This document shows positions 9,523 through 16,300 of a stretch of DNA of 64,000 bases, one piece after another. Source of the stretch: Koleobacter methoxysyntrophicus (GTDB lineage Bacteria; Bacillota; Thermosediminibacteria; Koleobacterales; Koleobacteraceae). The stretch covers positions 2,215,001 through 2,279,000 of the forward strand of contig NZ_CP059066.1 in NCBI RefSeq assembly GCF_017301615.1, in the 5' to 3' direction. Below the pieces are notes generated by a model that was not told the DNA's origin, did no database searches, and was given only the letters and a program-made list of their open reading frames with translations. Position numbers and translations under genes: made by a program. Every line of letters begins with the position of its first letter. The first letter of the stretch is position 1.

Positions 9523-11114
9523 GTCAATAACTTGAGAAAATGTCACCCCCAAACAGGGTTAATTATCGTGAGAAAATGTCACCTTAGGAAGGCTTACTAA
9601 CCGGGCCAATACAAAATTATAGTTATTCCGTTCGGCCAGTCAAGGGTAAAGTGAACGGGCATAGCCCGCCCTTGACAGGCCTCACTCCATAACTAAGAAT
9701 AAATCAAGCCCGGTTAGAGGAATAAATTCAAGCATAATTAGTAAGGAAGATTTCCTCAAGCATATTAAGGATATCCCTATCACTATCCTCAAAAGAGACC
9801 TTTTTAACAAGAGAATGCCCATACTTATAATAATGACTGTCAGGTAGGCTATATGTCTTTTTCTCAACAGGCTTAGATTTTTGAGTCTTTTTAGATTTCA
9901 CATAAGGAATCGTATCAAACACAGTATCCTTATATTGAGCTTTCACAGCAAAGACGGGGCTTACCAAGACTTTTATTCTTGCCCGTGGAGGGACAGCACC
10001 ATCACAAACAACCTTGAAATGCTTGCCGTAGAAAGAAAACACACCACCGTTATCAACAGTTCTTTGATATTTAACACACAACACGTGGGCAATATCAACA
10101 TCATCCGAAATAGGCCTGTAAGCCGATTCAGAAACTTGAGCTTCAACAGCAAACAGAGAATTAAATTTATCCATATACTGCAATAAAAACACATTAGCCT
10201 GATCCACAGTAGTAATACCAGCAATCTTAAACTCGATAGGGAGCCTGCTTTGAAGAGTTTCCCAGAGCCGTTCCACCCTGCCCTTGGCTTGAGGGGAACG
10301 TGCAGGAATAAGGGTAATACCGAGTTCATTCATAGCCCTGCCGAACTGAGTAGCATTAACTACTTTGCCGGTAAGCTGGTCTTCAATCGTAAGTTTAGAT
10401 GCATTTGGAGAAAGGAATATACTGTGTCTGTCAGCATAGATACTTACAGGGATACCGTATTTAGTTAAGATTTGCCAGGTAACCTCAAAATACCCTTGCA
10501 GACACTCATTTTTAGCCAGGTAAAGGCCGACTATTTTACCGGTAGCATCATCAATAGCACCATGGAGGGTAAATTTTTCATCGGTGCCAAACCATTCAAA
10601 GGGAGAAGCATCCATTTGGATCAGGAGGCCTTCCTGAGGCTTTCTCTTTCTGCGACGATGTGATTTGAATCTCCGGCGTTTCTTAGGGCTTTTGATACCC
10701 GCATTAGTCAAAATGGTGTGTAGACAGGAATAACTTATACTTATATCCTCATGTTCAGCAAGGAGTTCCACAAAATGCATGAAATTAGCGTCTTTGTAAA
10801 TATCGGATTGCTTTAATACGATAATTTTGTTCTTGATTTCATCAGTAAATGCATGCTGTGGTTTTCGGCCTGTATTTTTGTGGATTAGGAACGCCGGCCC
10901 TTCTTCCATCACTCCTTTTTTCAGGCGTTTGATTTGGCGTTCGCTAAGGCCTAAACTTTCTGCAGCTTCCCTGATGGTTATCCTGCCTTCTGCGGCCATT
11001 GAAATGACCTGATACTTTTTTAATTGTTCTTGGGTCATAAGATAATGCACCTCTTTCTTCATAGTGACATTTTATCACGATAATTATAAGGTGACATTAT
11101 CACAAGATAATCAC
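9523..11114. mobile_element. IS1202-group (ISNCY-like) insertion sequence
   Basis: 1592-bp element. The terminal 25 bases of the left end and the reverse complement of the right end agree at 20 positions, sharing AATGTCACC. Each end carries a second subterminal copy of the same repeat (9561-9583 and 11064-11085, nearly identical when inverted), so both ends have tandem transposase-site repeats. One transposase gene on the reverse strand fills it. It is flanked by exact 19-bp direct repeats. IS1202 elements are known for long target duplications and a transposase of this size; the family assignment is from these features and not from a search. Confidence 0.85.
9728..11038 (-). CDS. IS1202-like DDE transposase
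   Basis: Transposase of the element at 9523-11114. N-terminal helix-turn-helix (IREAAESLGLSERQIKRLKKG), a second winged-helix-like part with a basic stretch (KKRRRFKSHRRRKRK), then an rve-type integrase core. In the core, LLIQMDASPFEW gives the first Asp, IPVSIYADRHSIF the second, and PQAKGRVERLWETLQ the Glu. Start chosen at 11038 (MTQEQLKKYQ) because AGAGGTG precedes it at the right distance; an ATG 8 codons earlier lacks one. 436 aa, apparently intact, so the element may still be active. Confidence 0.88.
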   Translation of the reverse strand: MTQEQLKKYQVISMAAEGRITIREAAESLGLSERQIKRLKKGVMEEGPAFLIHKNTGRKPQHAFTDEIKNKIIVLKQSDIYKDANFMHFVELLAEHEDISISYSCLHTILTNAGIKSPKKRRRFKSHRRRKRKPQEGLLIQMDASPFEWFGTDEKFTLHGAIDDATGKIVGLYLAKNECLQGYFEVTWQILTKYGIPVSIYADRHSIFLSPNASKLTIEDQLTGKVVNATQFGRAMNELGITLIPARSPQAKGRVERLWETLQSRLPIEFKIAGITTVDQANVFLLQYMDKFNSLFAVEAQVSESAYRPISDDVDIAHVLCVKYQRTVDNGGVFSFYGKHFKVVCDGAVPPRARIKVLVSPVFAVKAQYKDTVFDTIPYVKSKKTQKSKPVEKKTYSLPDSHYYKYGHSLVKKVSFEDSDRDILNMLEEIFLTNYA

Positions 11115-11133
11115 AAAATTCGTTAAAAAAACT
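11115..11133 (+). repeat. Right copy of 19-bp target duplication
   Basis: Exact copy of 9504-9522. Its last T is the first base of the -35 box of the tRNA-Pro promoter, so the duplication left the promoter complete. Confidence 0.85.
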
Positions 11134-11161
11134 TGAAATAGGGCAATTTTTTTTGTATAAT
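11133..11161 (+). promoter_or_regulatory. Promoter of tRNA-Pro
   Basis: TTGAAA at 11133-11138, 17-base spacer, perfect TATAAT at 11156-11161, 20 bases before the tRNA. Confidence 0.85.
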
Positions 11162-11181
11162 AGGGAATGTAAAAAAAGTGT

Positions 11182-11258
11182 CTGGGTGTGGCGCAGTTTG
11201 GTAGCGCGCTTGAATGGGGTTCAAGAGGTCGGGGGTTCAAATCCCTCCACTCAGACCA
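11182..11258 (+). tRNA. tRNA-Pro (anticodon GGG)
   Basis: 77 bases with encoded CCA. The acceptor stem CTGGGTG pairs with CACTCAG, with A as discriminator base. The D arm is GCGC...GCGC, the anticodon stem CTTGA/TCAAG encloses the loop ATGGGGT (anticodon GGG, read CCC), and the T arm has TTCAAAT. The 3' half (from 11212) is identical to the end of an integrated element at 26800-26847, so this gene is the integration target and the element supplies its present 3' half. Confidence 0.95.
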
Positions 11259-11259
11259 G
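11212..11259 (+). other. attL: integration core in tRNA-Pro
   Basis: 48 bases from the anticodon stem to one base past CCA are repeated exactly at 26800-26847, and with one change over 47 bases at 29158-29204. This is the usual product of a tyrosine integrase acting on a tRNA 3' half. Confidence 0.9.
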
Positions 11260-11343
11260 ATACAGTAATATCAAGGGCTTCAAGAGATATCCACAGGTAT
11301 AAAAATCAATAGGTTTAACAGAGACCAACTAGAAGCCTTTCAA

Positions 11344-11391
11344 AACCACTTGATTCTTTAGTCAAAAAACTAAGGAATGAGGTGGTTTTTT
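11344..11391 (+). promoter_or_regulatory. Hairpin with arm-like repeat; masks integrase ribosome site
   Basis: A long stem pairs CCACTTGATTCTTTAGT with ACTAAGGAATGAGGTGG (several G-T pairs and a few mismatches) around CAAAAA and is followed by eight T: a terminator-like structure. Its 5' arm (11344-11363) is a 19/20 match to the reverse complement of 26725-26744, suggesting an integrase arm-binding site. Its 3' arm contains GAGGTGG, the best ribosome site of the integrase. Transcription and translation of the integrase may both depend on this fold. Confidence 0.55.
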
Positions 11392-11394
11392 TTG

Positions 11395-12324
11395 TTGTTT
11401 CAATTTGTTTTTCAAGATTTTTTAGATGACAGAAAGTTTAGAAATCTAAGTCCTGTTAGTATTACTGATTATCGGAATACTTTTACCCAATTTCATGATT
11501 TTTTGCGTAAAAATCAAATAATAGATGTAGAAGATATTACTCCAGTCATATTAAGAAAATACTTAATCTACTGCCAAGAAAAATTAAAAAATAAGCCATC
11601 TTCAATAAATCACAAAATACGAAACCTCAAAACTTTGTTCAATTATTTGGTCAAAGAAGAAATTATTAACCTAAAAAATAATCCTTGTTCTCAATTAGAT
11701 TACTTAAAAGAAGATGTCAAAATTGAGACTTTCAACGATTACCATATTCGCCAAATGCTTAATTATTGTCGAAGAATTAAGGGTAGGGAAAAAACCTTTT
11801 ATGCCTGCCGTCTGTATGTAATGATTATTGTTTTCCTTGGTACTGGCATTAGAAGCGGAGAATTGTGTAATCTACGTTGGAGAGATGTTGATTTTGTTAA
11901 CTCTTCTATGACAGTCATTGGTAAAGTCAGAAAACAAAGAACCATTTCTTTAGTCGATAGAGTGCGAAAAGAATTGTCTGATTGGAGAATTTTCAAAGAT
12001 ACAAAGTTAAAACCCCAACAACCTGAAGATTTTGTTTTTTCCTCCAGTAATGGAAAAAAATTATCTGCTAATGCACTGAAATGCATTTTTAAAAGATTAA
12101 AAACGATAATGAATTTTAGGGATGTAAATATAACTCCTCATGTATTCAGACATACTTTTGCCAAATATTACATTGTCAACGGAGGCGACCCTTTTACGCT
12201 AAAAACAATTTTAGGTCATTCCAGTCTGGAAATGACTTTGAAATATGTTAGGTTGTTCGGTTCAGATGTGAAGGAAAAAAATGAAAAATATAATGTAATA
12301 AATAATATGGATTTGCAAATTTAA
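11395..12324 (+). CDS. Tyrosine recombinase / phage integrase
   Basis: Site-specific recombinase that most likely inserted the element into tRNA-Pro. N-terminal SAM-like DNA-binding domain (SITDYRNTFTQFHDFLRKN), C-terminal catalytic domain with the first Arg in FLGTGIRSGELCNLRW, the H-x-x-R box HVFRHTFAKYY, and LGHSSLEMTLKYVRL with the second His and the nucleophilic Tyr. About 309 aa from TTG 11395, which follows GAGGTGG by 9 bases; TTG 11392 and ATG 11377 are alternatives, but ATG 11377 lies inside the hairpin. Located directly beside attL, as usual. Confidence 0.92.
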   Translation: MFQFVFQDFLDDRKFRNLSPVSITDYRNTFTQFHDFLRKNQIIDVEDITPVILRKYLIYCQEKLKNKPSSINHKIRNLKTLFNYLVKEEIINLKNNPCSQLDYLKEDVKIETFNDYHIRQMLNYCRRIKGREKTFYACRLYVMIIVFLGTGIRSGELCNLRWRDVDFVNSSMTVIGKVRKQRTISLVDRVRKELSDWRIFKDTKLKPQQPEDFVFSSSNGKKLSANALKCIFKRLKTIMNFRDVNITPHVFRHTFAKYYIVNGGDPFTLKTILGHSSLEMTLKYVRLFGSDVKEKNEKYNVINNMDLQI

Positions 12325-12338
12325 AAGGGGGATAAAAA

Positions 12339-12500
12339 ATGTATAATATAAAAACTACAAACATTCCCTACTGCCAATCTTGCGGAAAGGATTTTAGAAA
12401 GGGGGAGATAGTGTATTACGCAAAATGGGACAATGACATAGTATGTCAGAAGTGTTCTGTAGTGCACAGGGAAAAAGAAAAAAGAATATTTCAAAACTAG
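12339..12500 (+). CDS. Small zinc-ribbon protein
   Basis: 53 aa, with CQSCGKDFRKGEIVYYAKW and VCQKCSVVHRE: two CxxC pairs about 27 residues apart, a zinc-ribbon spacing. AAGGGGG ribosome site 7 bases before ATG. It lies 14 bases after the integrase and 16 bases before the next small gene, so it belongs to the same early operon. No function is assignable; such small proteins are common in phage early regions. Confidence 0.7.
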   Translation: MYNIKTTNIPYCQSCGKDFRKGEIVYYAKWDNDIVCQKCSVVHREKEKRIFQN

Positions 12501-12516
12501 AAGGAGGAATTAAAAA

Positions 12517-12738
12517 ATGCTAGAAAGAGAAATAATGCAAAAAAGAATTAGAAGACTGGATGATATTGTGAAATCTATATATGGTGAAGACTTATCTACT
12601 AAGCGGATGAAAGAATTAGAAAACACATCTATAAGAACTATTAACGACTTAGGTTATTATCTGATTGAGACCCATCAATTAGGAAAAGTGGTTAGACAAA
12701 GAGAAAAATATCTACAATCTTTCTTTATTAACCCCTAA
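12517..12738 (+). CDS. Hypothetical phage protein, 73 aa
   Basis: Predicted mostly helical and strongly basic (MQKRIRRLDDIVKSIYGEDLSTKRMKELEN). Good ribosome site AGAAGGAGG before ATG. Ends inside a terminator hairpin. Not recognised. Last gene of the leading transcript, followed by the 169-bp repeat array. Confidence 0.65.
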   Translation: MLEREIMQKRIRRLDDIVKSIYGEDLSTKRMKELENTSIRTINDLGYYLIETHQLGKVVRQREKYLQSFFINP

Positions 12739-12752
12739 AGGGGTTTTTTTTC
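12730..12752 (+). terminator. Rho-independent terminator after early small genes
   Basis: AACCCC / GGGGTT stem with a TAAA loop and eight T. It overlaps the stop codon of the 73-aa gene. Confidence 0.8.
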
Positions 12753-12860
12753 TTATAGAAAAAACTGCGAAAAATTGGGAATAATGCTTAAAAATTTTTG
12801 TTGTTATATATAAATGTGATAATTACAGGAAAAATTGGGAATAATACCTAAAAAAATTGC

Positions 12861-13007
12861 TTGTTATATATAGAGGGGTTTTTTAAAACTTGTTCTAAGT
12901 GTGGGAAAGTTTATGTGGTTAACAGGAAGTATTTTAGAGAACAGAAAGATTGTAAAATGGGATTAAGACCTGAATGTAGAAAATGTGAAAAAACTGCGAA
13001 AAATTAA
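12861..13007 (+). CDS. Zinc-ribbon peptide, repeat unit 1
   Basis: 48 codons from TTG 12861, reading TCSKCGKVYVVNRKYFREQ and then ECRKCEKTAKN: CxxC-x(~28)-CxxC, a form seen in many phage small proteins and at the N-termini of HNH-type nucleases. The start is uncertain. No Shine-Dalgarno site precedes TTG 12861, and the position that is ATG in unit 3 is ATA here. The stop lies in the first bases of the next unit. Confidence 0.5.
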   Translation: MLYIEGFFKTCSKCGKVYVVNRKYFREQKDCKMGLRPECRKCEKTAKN

Positions 13008-13029
13008 AAATAATACCTAAAAAAATTGC

Positions 13030-13167
13030 TTGTTATATATAGAGGGGTTTTTTAAAACTTGTTCTAAGTGTGGGAAAGTTTATGTTGCTAACAGGAAATA
13101 TTTTAGAGAACGTAATGATAGTAAAGATAAATTACATAATATTTGTAAAGAATGTATGAAATCGTAA
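13030..13167 (+). CDS. Zinc-ribbon peptide, repeat unit 2
   Basis: 45 codons from TTG 13030, with the same N-terminal half as units 1 and 3 (TCSKCGKVYVANRKYFRER) and a diverged second half (NICKECMKS). All four cysteines are kept although the intervening residues differ, which argues for selection on the protein. As in unit 1, the in-frame position used as ATG in unit 3 is ATA. Confidence 0.5.
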   Translation: MLYIEGFFKTCSKCGKVYVANRKYFRERNDSKDKLHNICKECMKS

Positions 13168-13207
13168 AAAAATTGGGAATAATGCCCAAAAAAATTGTTT
13201 GTTATAT

Positions 13208-13345
13208 ATGGAGGGGTTTTTTAAAACTTGTTCTAAGTGTGGGAAAGTTTATGTGGCTAACAGGAAATATTTTAGAGAACGTAATGATAGTAAAGATGGA
13301 TTTAGAAATGAGTGTAGAAAATGCGAAATTTCGGCGAAAAATTAA
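13208..13345 (+). CDS. Zinc-ribbon peptide, repeat unit 3
   Basis: 45 aa from ATG 13208 (MEGFFKTCSKCGKVYVAN, ending ECRKCEISAKN). The only unit with an ATG, placed within the promoter-like TATATATG; no ribosome site precedes it. CxxC pairs as in the other units. An overlapping 68-codon frame (13152-13358) is an out-of-frame shadow. Confidence 0.55.
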   Translation: MEGFFKTCSKCGKVYVANRKYFRERNDSKDGFRNECRKCEISAKN

Positions 13346-13419
13346 AAATAATACCTAAAAAAATTGTTTGTTATATATGGAGGGGTTTTTTCTAATTTTA
13401 AATTGGGGGAGGTGGAATA

Positions 13420-13641
13420 GTGCAACCAAAAATCTTTTCATTAAATAAAGTGGCATATCTCAAGGTAAAGGGATACGAACCAAAAAGAATAGGAAAAGAT
13501 GAGGAAACAGGTAAGATATACTATGAATTTCCTGAAAGTGAGGAAATTAGAGAAAATTTAAGAAAGTATAAGGAAAATAAAGAATTACAAGAGTTTTTAC
13601 GAATATTTAAGGAAATCAAAAAAGAAATTAAATCAATGTAA
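13420..13641 (+). CDS. DUF5659-like phage protein, 73 aa
   Basis: GTG start after GGGGGAGGTGG. The pattern is a lysine-rich strand, a helix (NKVAYLKVKGYEPKRIGKD), a strand (KIYYEFPES), then a charged helix (EEIRENLRKYKEN). This resembles the small phage DUF5659 family, and the gene at 13901 shows the same plan. Function unknown. Translation restarts about 20 bases after the last 169-bp box, whose promoter-like element may drive this gene. Confidence 0.6.
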   Translation: MQPKIFSLNKVAYLKVKGYEPKRIGKDEETGKIYYEFPESEEIRENLRKYKENKELQEFLRIFKEIKKEIKSM

Positions 13642-13660
13642 AAATAAAGGAGGAAAAAAT

Positions 13661-13846
13661 ATGGAAAGAAGTACGCAAGAATTATTTGATGGAGTGAAAG
13701 AAGCCCAGAAAAACATTCAGGAAAAATGCAGAATAATATTAGATATAATAAAAAAATGGGAAGAAAATATTGGGGAACAGGAAATGCTCCATCATAAAAA
13801 GAAAGAGAAATTTTTAGATGAATGGAAAAAATGGGAATCTATTTAG
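13661..13846 (+). CDS. Hypothetical helical phage protein, 61 aa
   Basis: Highly charged and predicted as one long helix (ELFDGVKEAQKNIQEKCRIILDIIKKWEE); may form a coiled coil. AAAGGAGG ribosome site before ATG, 19 bases after the preceding gene. Not recognised. Confidence 0.6.
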   Translation: MERSTQELFDGVKEAQKNIQEKCRIILDIIKKWEENIGEQEMLHHKKKEKFLDEWKKWESI

Positions 13847-13900
13847 CGTAACTGGAGATGGCTCTTTTTTTTATTGCAAAATTTAAGGAGGAATTAAAAA

Positions 13901-14089
13901 ATGAATACAAAAACGGTATATACTGCAAAATTAGCGAGGTATCTATTACGGAAAGGGTATCGAATAGTAGATATCGCACCAAACTTCAATGACAGAAAAA
14001 TGACAGTATTTTATTTTAGAAATGAACGTGAACTTGAAAAAGAAATACAGAAATTTATTAAATCAGGTACTTCAAAAGAGAGTATTTGA
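13901..14089 (+). CDS. DUF5659-like phage protein, 62 aa
   Basis: Reads YTAKLARYLLRKGYRIVDIAP, then KMTVFYFRNERELEKEIQKF: helix, Lys/Gly turn, strand and helix, as in the DUF5659 family of small phage proteins. AAGGAGG ribosome site. Paralogous in plan to the gene at 13420. Function unknown. Confidence 0.65.
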   Translation: MNTKTVYTAKLARYLLRKGYRIVDIAPNFNDRKMTVFYFRNERELEKEIQKFIKSGTSKESI

Positions 14090-14137
14090 TTTTTTTATTT
14101 AATACAAAAATAAAAAAATACGAAAGGAATGGTAGAT

Positions 14138-16102
14138 ATGAAAATAAAAATTATGATTGATAATATAAAATATAATAATAAACCACAAGGTAAAGAAATA
14201 GGAAGTATAGTTAAAAGACTAAGTAACAACAAAAATATAACTAAATTAAGTGTCGAAGAATTAGCGAATAAAATTATAGAAGGTTACACGGTTAAACCTG
14301 CAATATGTGGAAGAAAGCAAAAAGAATGGCAAGAACAACAAGTATTTATGATTGATATAGATAAAGGATTGACAATTGAAAAAGCAATTGAAAGGAGTAG
14401 GGAAATAAATATAATTCCTGCTTTTATTTATACTTCATTCAGTCATACTGAAGATAATCATAAATTTAGATTAGTATTTATATCAGATGAAGTAATAACT
14501 AATATTAATGAAGCATTAGCAATACAACATGTTTTGAATAGTTTGTTTAGTGCTGATGAACATTGTAAAAACCTAAATAGAATATATTTTGGTGGAAGAA
14601 GTATTGTATATGAGAGTTATAGTAGTGTAATAAATGTTAGAGAAATATTAAATAAATATAGTGATATATGGTATAATGAAAGGTTAGGGAAGAAAAGTGA
14701 CTATAATAATAGATATAAAAATAATATCTATTATCTTAGTCGAAAAAACCCTTATAAACAAACTAATGATAATAATAATATAAAATATATTAATATATCT
14801 TGTACGAAAAAACCCCACAATAATAATAAATATAATAATAATATATCTATTAATATTGTGGGGGAAAAAACCCTTGATGATTATTATAATATTAAAGCAA
14901 TAAAAGATAAGAATATACAATATTTAAAAAGTGTATTAAATGTAAAAAAAGAAATAATATTACAAAATGAGCAAGAATTGTATGATTATATAAAAAAAGA
15001 AATAAATTTAATAGAATTATTAAATATAGATAATTTTAATAATTTCAGATGTATAATACATAATGACAACAATCCAAGTGCAGGTATAATTCAAGATGAT
15101 GATGGGACATATATTTATCATTGTTTTGGATGTGGTTTTAAGGGCAATATTATTCATGTAGTCCAAGCATTAACAAATGAAAAAACATATAAAGTAATAG
15201 AATTTATTAAAGAAATTTATAATATTAAAGTTAAAAAAACTGATTGGCAAAAAGAACAAATTGCTATATTAGAAGCAAACAAACAAATGCTATTAAACGG
15301 AGATTTTGAAAAGTATTATCCTAACGTATATAAATTAATAAAGAGATATATACCACAATTAATTACAATGATAGATATAGCAATAATGAATGTAAGAGAT
15401 GAGAATTTTACTGATAATGAAGGTAATATAGTATTTTTTATAAGTAATTCAGAATTAGCGAATTTGTTAAATAGTAAAAGTAATAAAAGAATTAACCAAA
15501 GAAATGTATTATTTGCTTTTTTAAAATTATTAAAAAAGTTAGATAAAGACGAAATACCCGAAAAAGACTTAAAAAAAGCATTAGAAATTCAAAAAAAATA
15601 TAAACATAATAACATAGTAAATTATTTTAGCATTGGCGACTATGATATATATAGAATGAAAGAATCTGAAAAACGTGCTACTATGTGGTATGCAAAAAAT
15701 ATGAGTATGACAGGTTTAAGTTATGAAGGTATATATAGAACTTTTGGAAAGGAAATTGCAAATGAATTATATCCTCAATACAAGAAAAAAGTAATCAAAA
15801 CTGAAGAAGGATATAAAGAAATAGACAGGACTACATCAAAAGCAAGTGATGAAAGAACTAATGATATTATAAAAATTATTTTTCATTTAATTAATAGTAA
15901 AAGATATGCTACTGAAAAAGAAGTAATTGAAATATTACAATCAAAATATGGTAAGATATTAACACAAGTACAATTAAAACGTTCATTACAGGAAATATTA
16001 TATATATATAATTTAAAGAGAATAAGATGTAATAAAGAGATTAAAGAACAACTAGGGATAACCAGTAAAGGTTATCCTTTTATTATTGTTAAAAATGATT
16101 AA
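14138..16102 (+). CDS. Phage primase: AEP-like domain plus CHC2 zinc finger
   Basis: Probable replication primase of the element. Residues about 60-160 carry archaeo-eukaryotic primase features: VFMIDID (metal-binding DxD), YTSFSHTEDNHKFRLVF (S-x-H box) and LNRIYFGGR. After an asparagine/tyrosine-rich low-complexity linker (about residues 190-260) comes a DnaG-type CHC2 finger (CIIHNDNNPSAG to YHCFGCGFKGNIIHV). The C-terminus looks like a winged helix. Start chosen at ATG 14138; the ATG at 14129 touches its own AAAGGA site. Codon use is extremely AT-rich, more so than any other gene here. No helicase or polymerase gene is nearby. Confidence 0.75.
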   Translation: MKIKIMIDNIKYNNKPQGKEIGSIVKRLSNNKNITKLSVEELANKIIEGYTVKPAICGRKQKEWQEQQVFMIDIDKGLTIEKAIERSREINIIPAFIYTSFSHTEDNHKFRLVFISDEVITNINEALAIQHVLNSLFSADEHCKNLNRIYFGGRSIVYESYSSVINVREILNKYSDIWYNERLGKKSDYNNRYKNNIYYLSRKNPYKQTNDNNNIKYINISCTKKPHNNNKYNNNISINIVGEKTLDDYYNIKAIKDKNIQYLKSVLNVKKEIILQNEQELYDYIKKEINLIELLNIDNFNNFRCIIHNDNNPSAGIIQDDDGTYIYHCFGCGFKGNIIHVVQALTNEKTYKVIEFIKEIYNIKVKKTDWQKEQIAILEANKQMLLNGDFEKYYPNVYKLIKRYIPQLITMIDIAIMNVRDENFTDNEGNIVFFISNSELANLLNSKSNKRINQRNVLFAFLKLLKKLDKDEIPEKDLKKALEIQKKYKHNNIVNYFSIGDYDIYRMKESEKRATMWYAKNMSMTGLSYEGIYRTFGKEIANELYPQYKKKVIKTEEGYKEIDRTTSKASDERTNDIIKIIFHLINSKRYATEKEVIEILQSKYGKILTQVQLKRSLQEILYIYNLKRIRCNKEIKEQLGITSKGYPFIIVKND

Positions 16103-16125
16103 ACAATAAAGAAAAGAGGTAAAAT

Positions 16126-16278
16126 ATGAAATTTCACTTTGAACCTGTAATAGTCGAAGATTATTCAAAAAAGCCTTATACAAAATATAAGGCTTTTTCA
16201 TTTTGGGTTGATTATAAAGGTGCAATTTATGAAATTATCCGAATACCGTTGAGTAGAAGAATAGAAATTAACCCTTGA
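16126..16278 (+). CDS. Hypothetical small protein, 50 aa
   Basis: Starts 24 bases after the primase with an AAAGAGGT ribosome site; sequence KFHFEPVIVEDYSKK, then YKAFSFWVDYKGAIYEIIRIPL, predicted beta-rich. It contains a perfect 10-bp terminator-like hairpin (16171-16198), so either the hairpin is tolerated coding sequence or the frame is fortuitous. Not recognised. Confidence 0.45.
   Translation: MKFHFEPVIVEDYSKKPYTKYKAFSFWVDYKGAIYEIIRIPLSRRIEINP
16171..16198 (+). terminator. Possible intragenic terminator
   Basis: AAGCCTTATA / TATAAGGCTT perfect 10-bp stem with a CAAAA loop and a following TTTCATTTT run. It lies inside a 50-aa reading frame. Confidence 0.5.
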
Positions 16279-16300
16279 AAATTCAAAAGGAGGAACAATA

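Larger units (their letters stand above)
12764..13397 (+). repeat. 169-bp tandem cassette array
   Basis: The box AAAAATT(GGG/AAA)AATAATACC, then an AT-rich spacer ending TTGTTATATAT(A/G)GAGGGG and TTTTTT, recurs at 12830, 12999, 13168 and 13337: exactly 169 bases apart each time. Three full units (12830-13336) each contain one small zinc-ribbon frame. A diverged partial unit precedes them (12764-12829) and a fourth box (13337-13397) is followed by unrelated sequence. TG-T-TATATA in each box looks like an extended -10 promoter element. 169 is not a multiple of three, so units are separate reading frames. They are not CRISPR repeats. Confidence 0.85.

Noticed and set aside
13152-13358. 68-codon frame across units 2 and 3 of the repeat array
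   Set aside because: It is out of phase with the cysteine-rich frame that is kept in every unit and exists only because a stop is missing in this phase; treated as a shadow.
12764-13397. Possible CRISPR array
   Set aside because: Units are 169 bases, coding-like and similar throughout; there is no short repeat with unique spacers and no cas gene.
14742-14873. A-AAA-AAC slippery heptamers in the primase gene (possible programmed frameshift)
   Set aside because: They are in frame, but the gene is extremely A-rich, the heptamer recurs by chance there, and no useful alternative frame follows.
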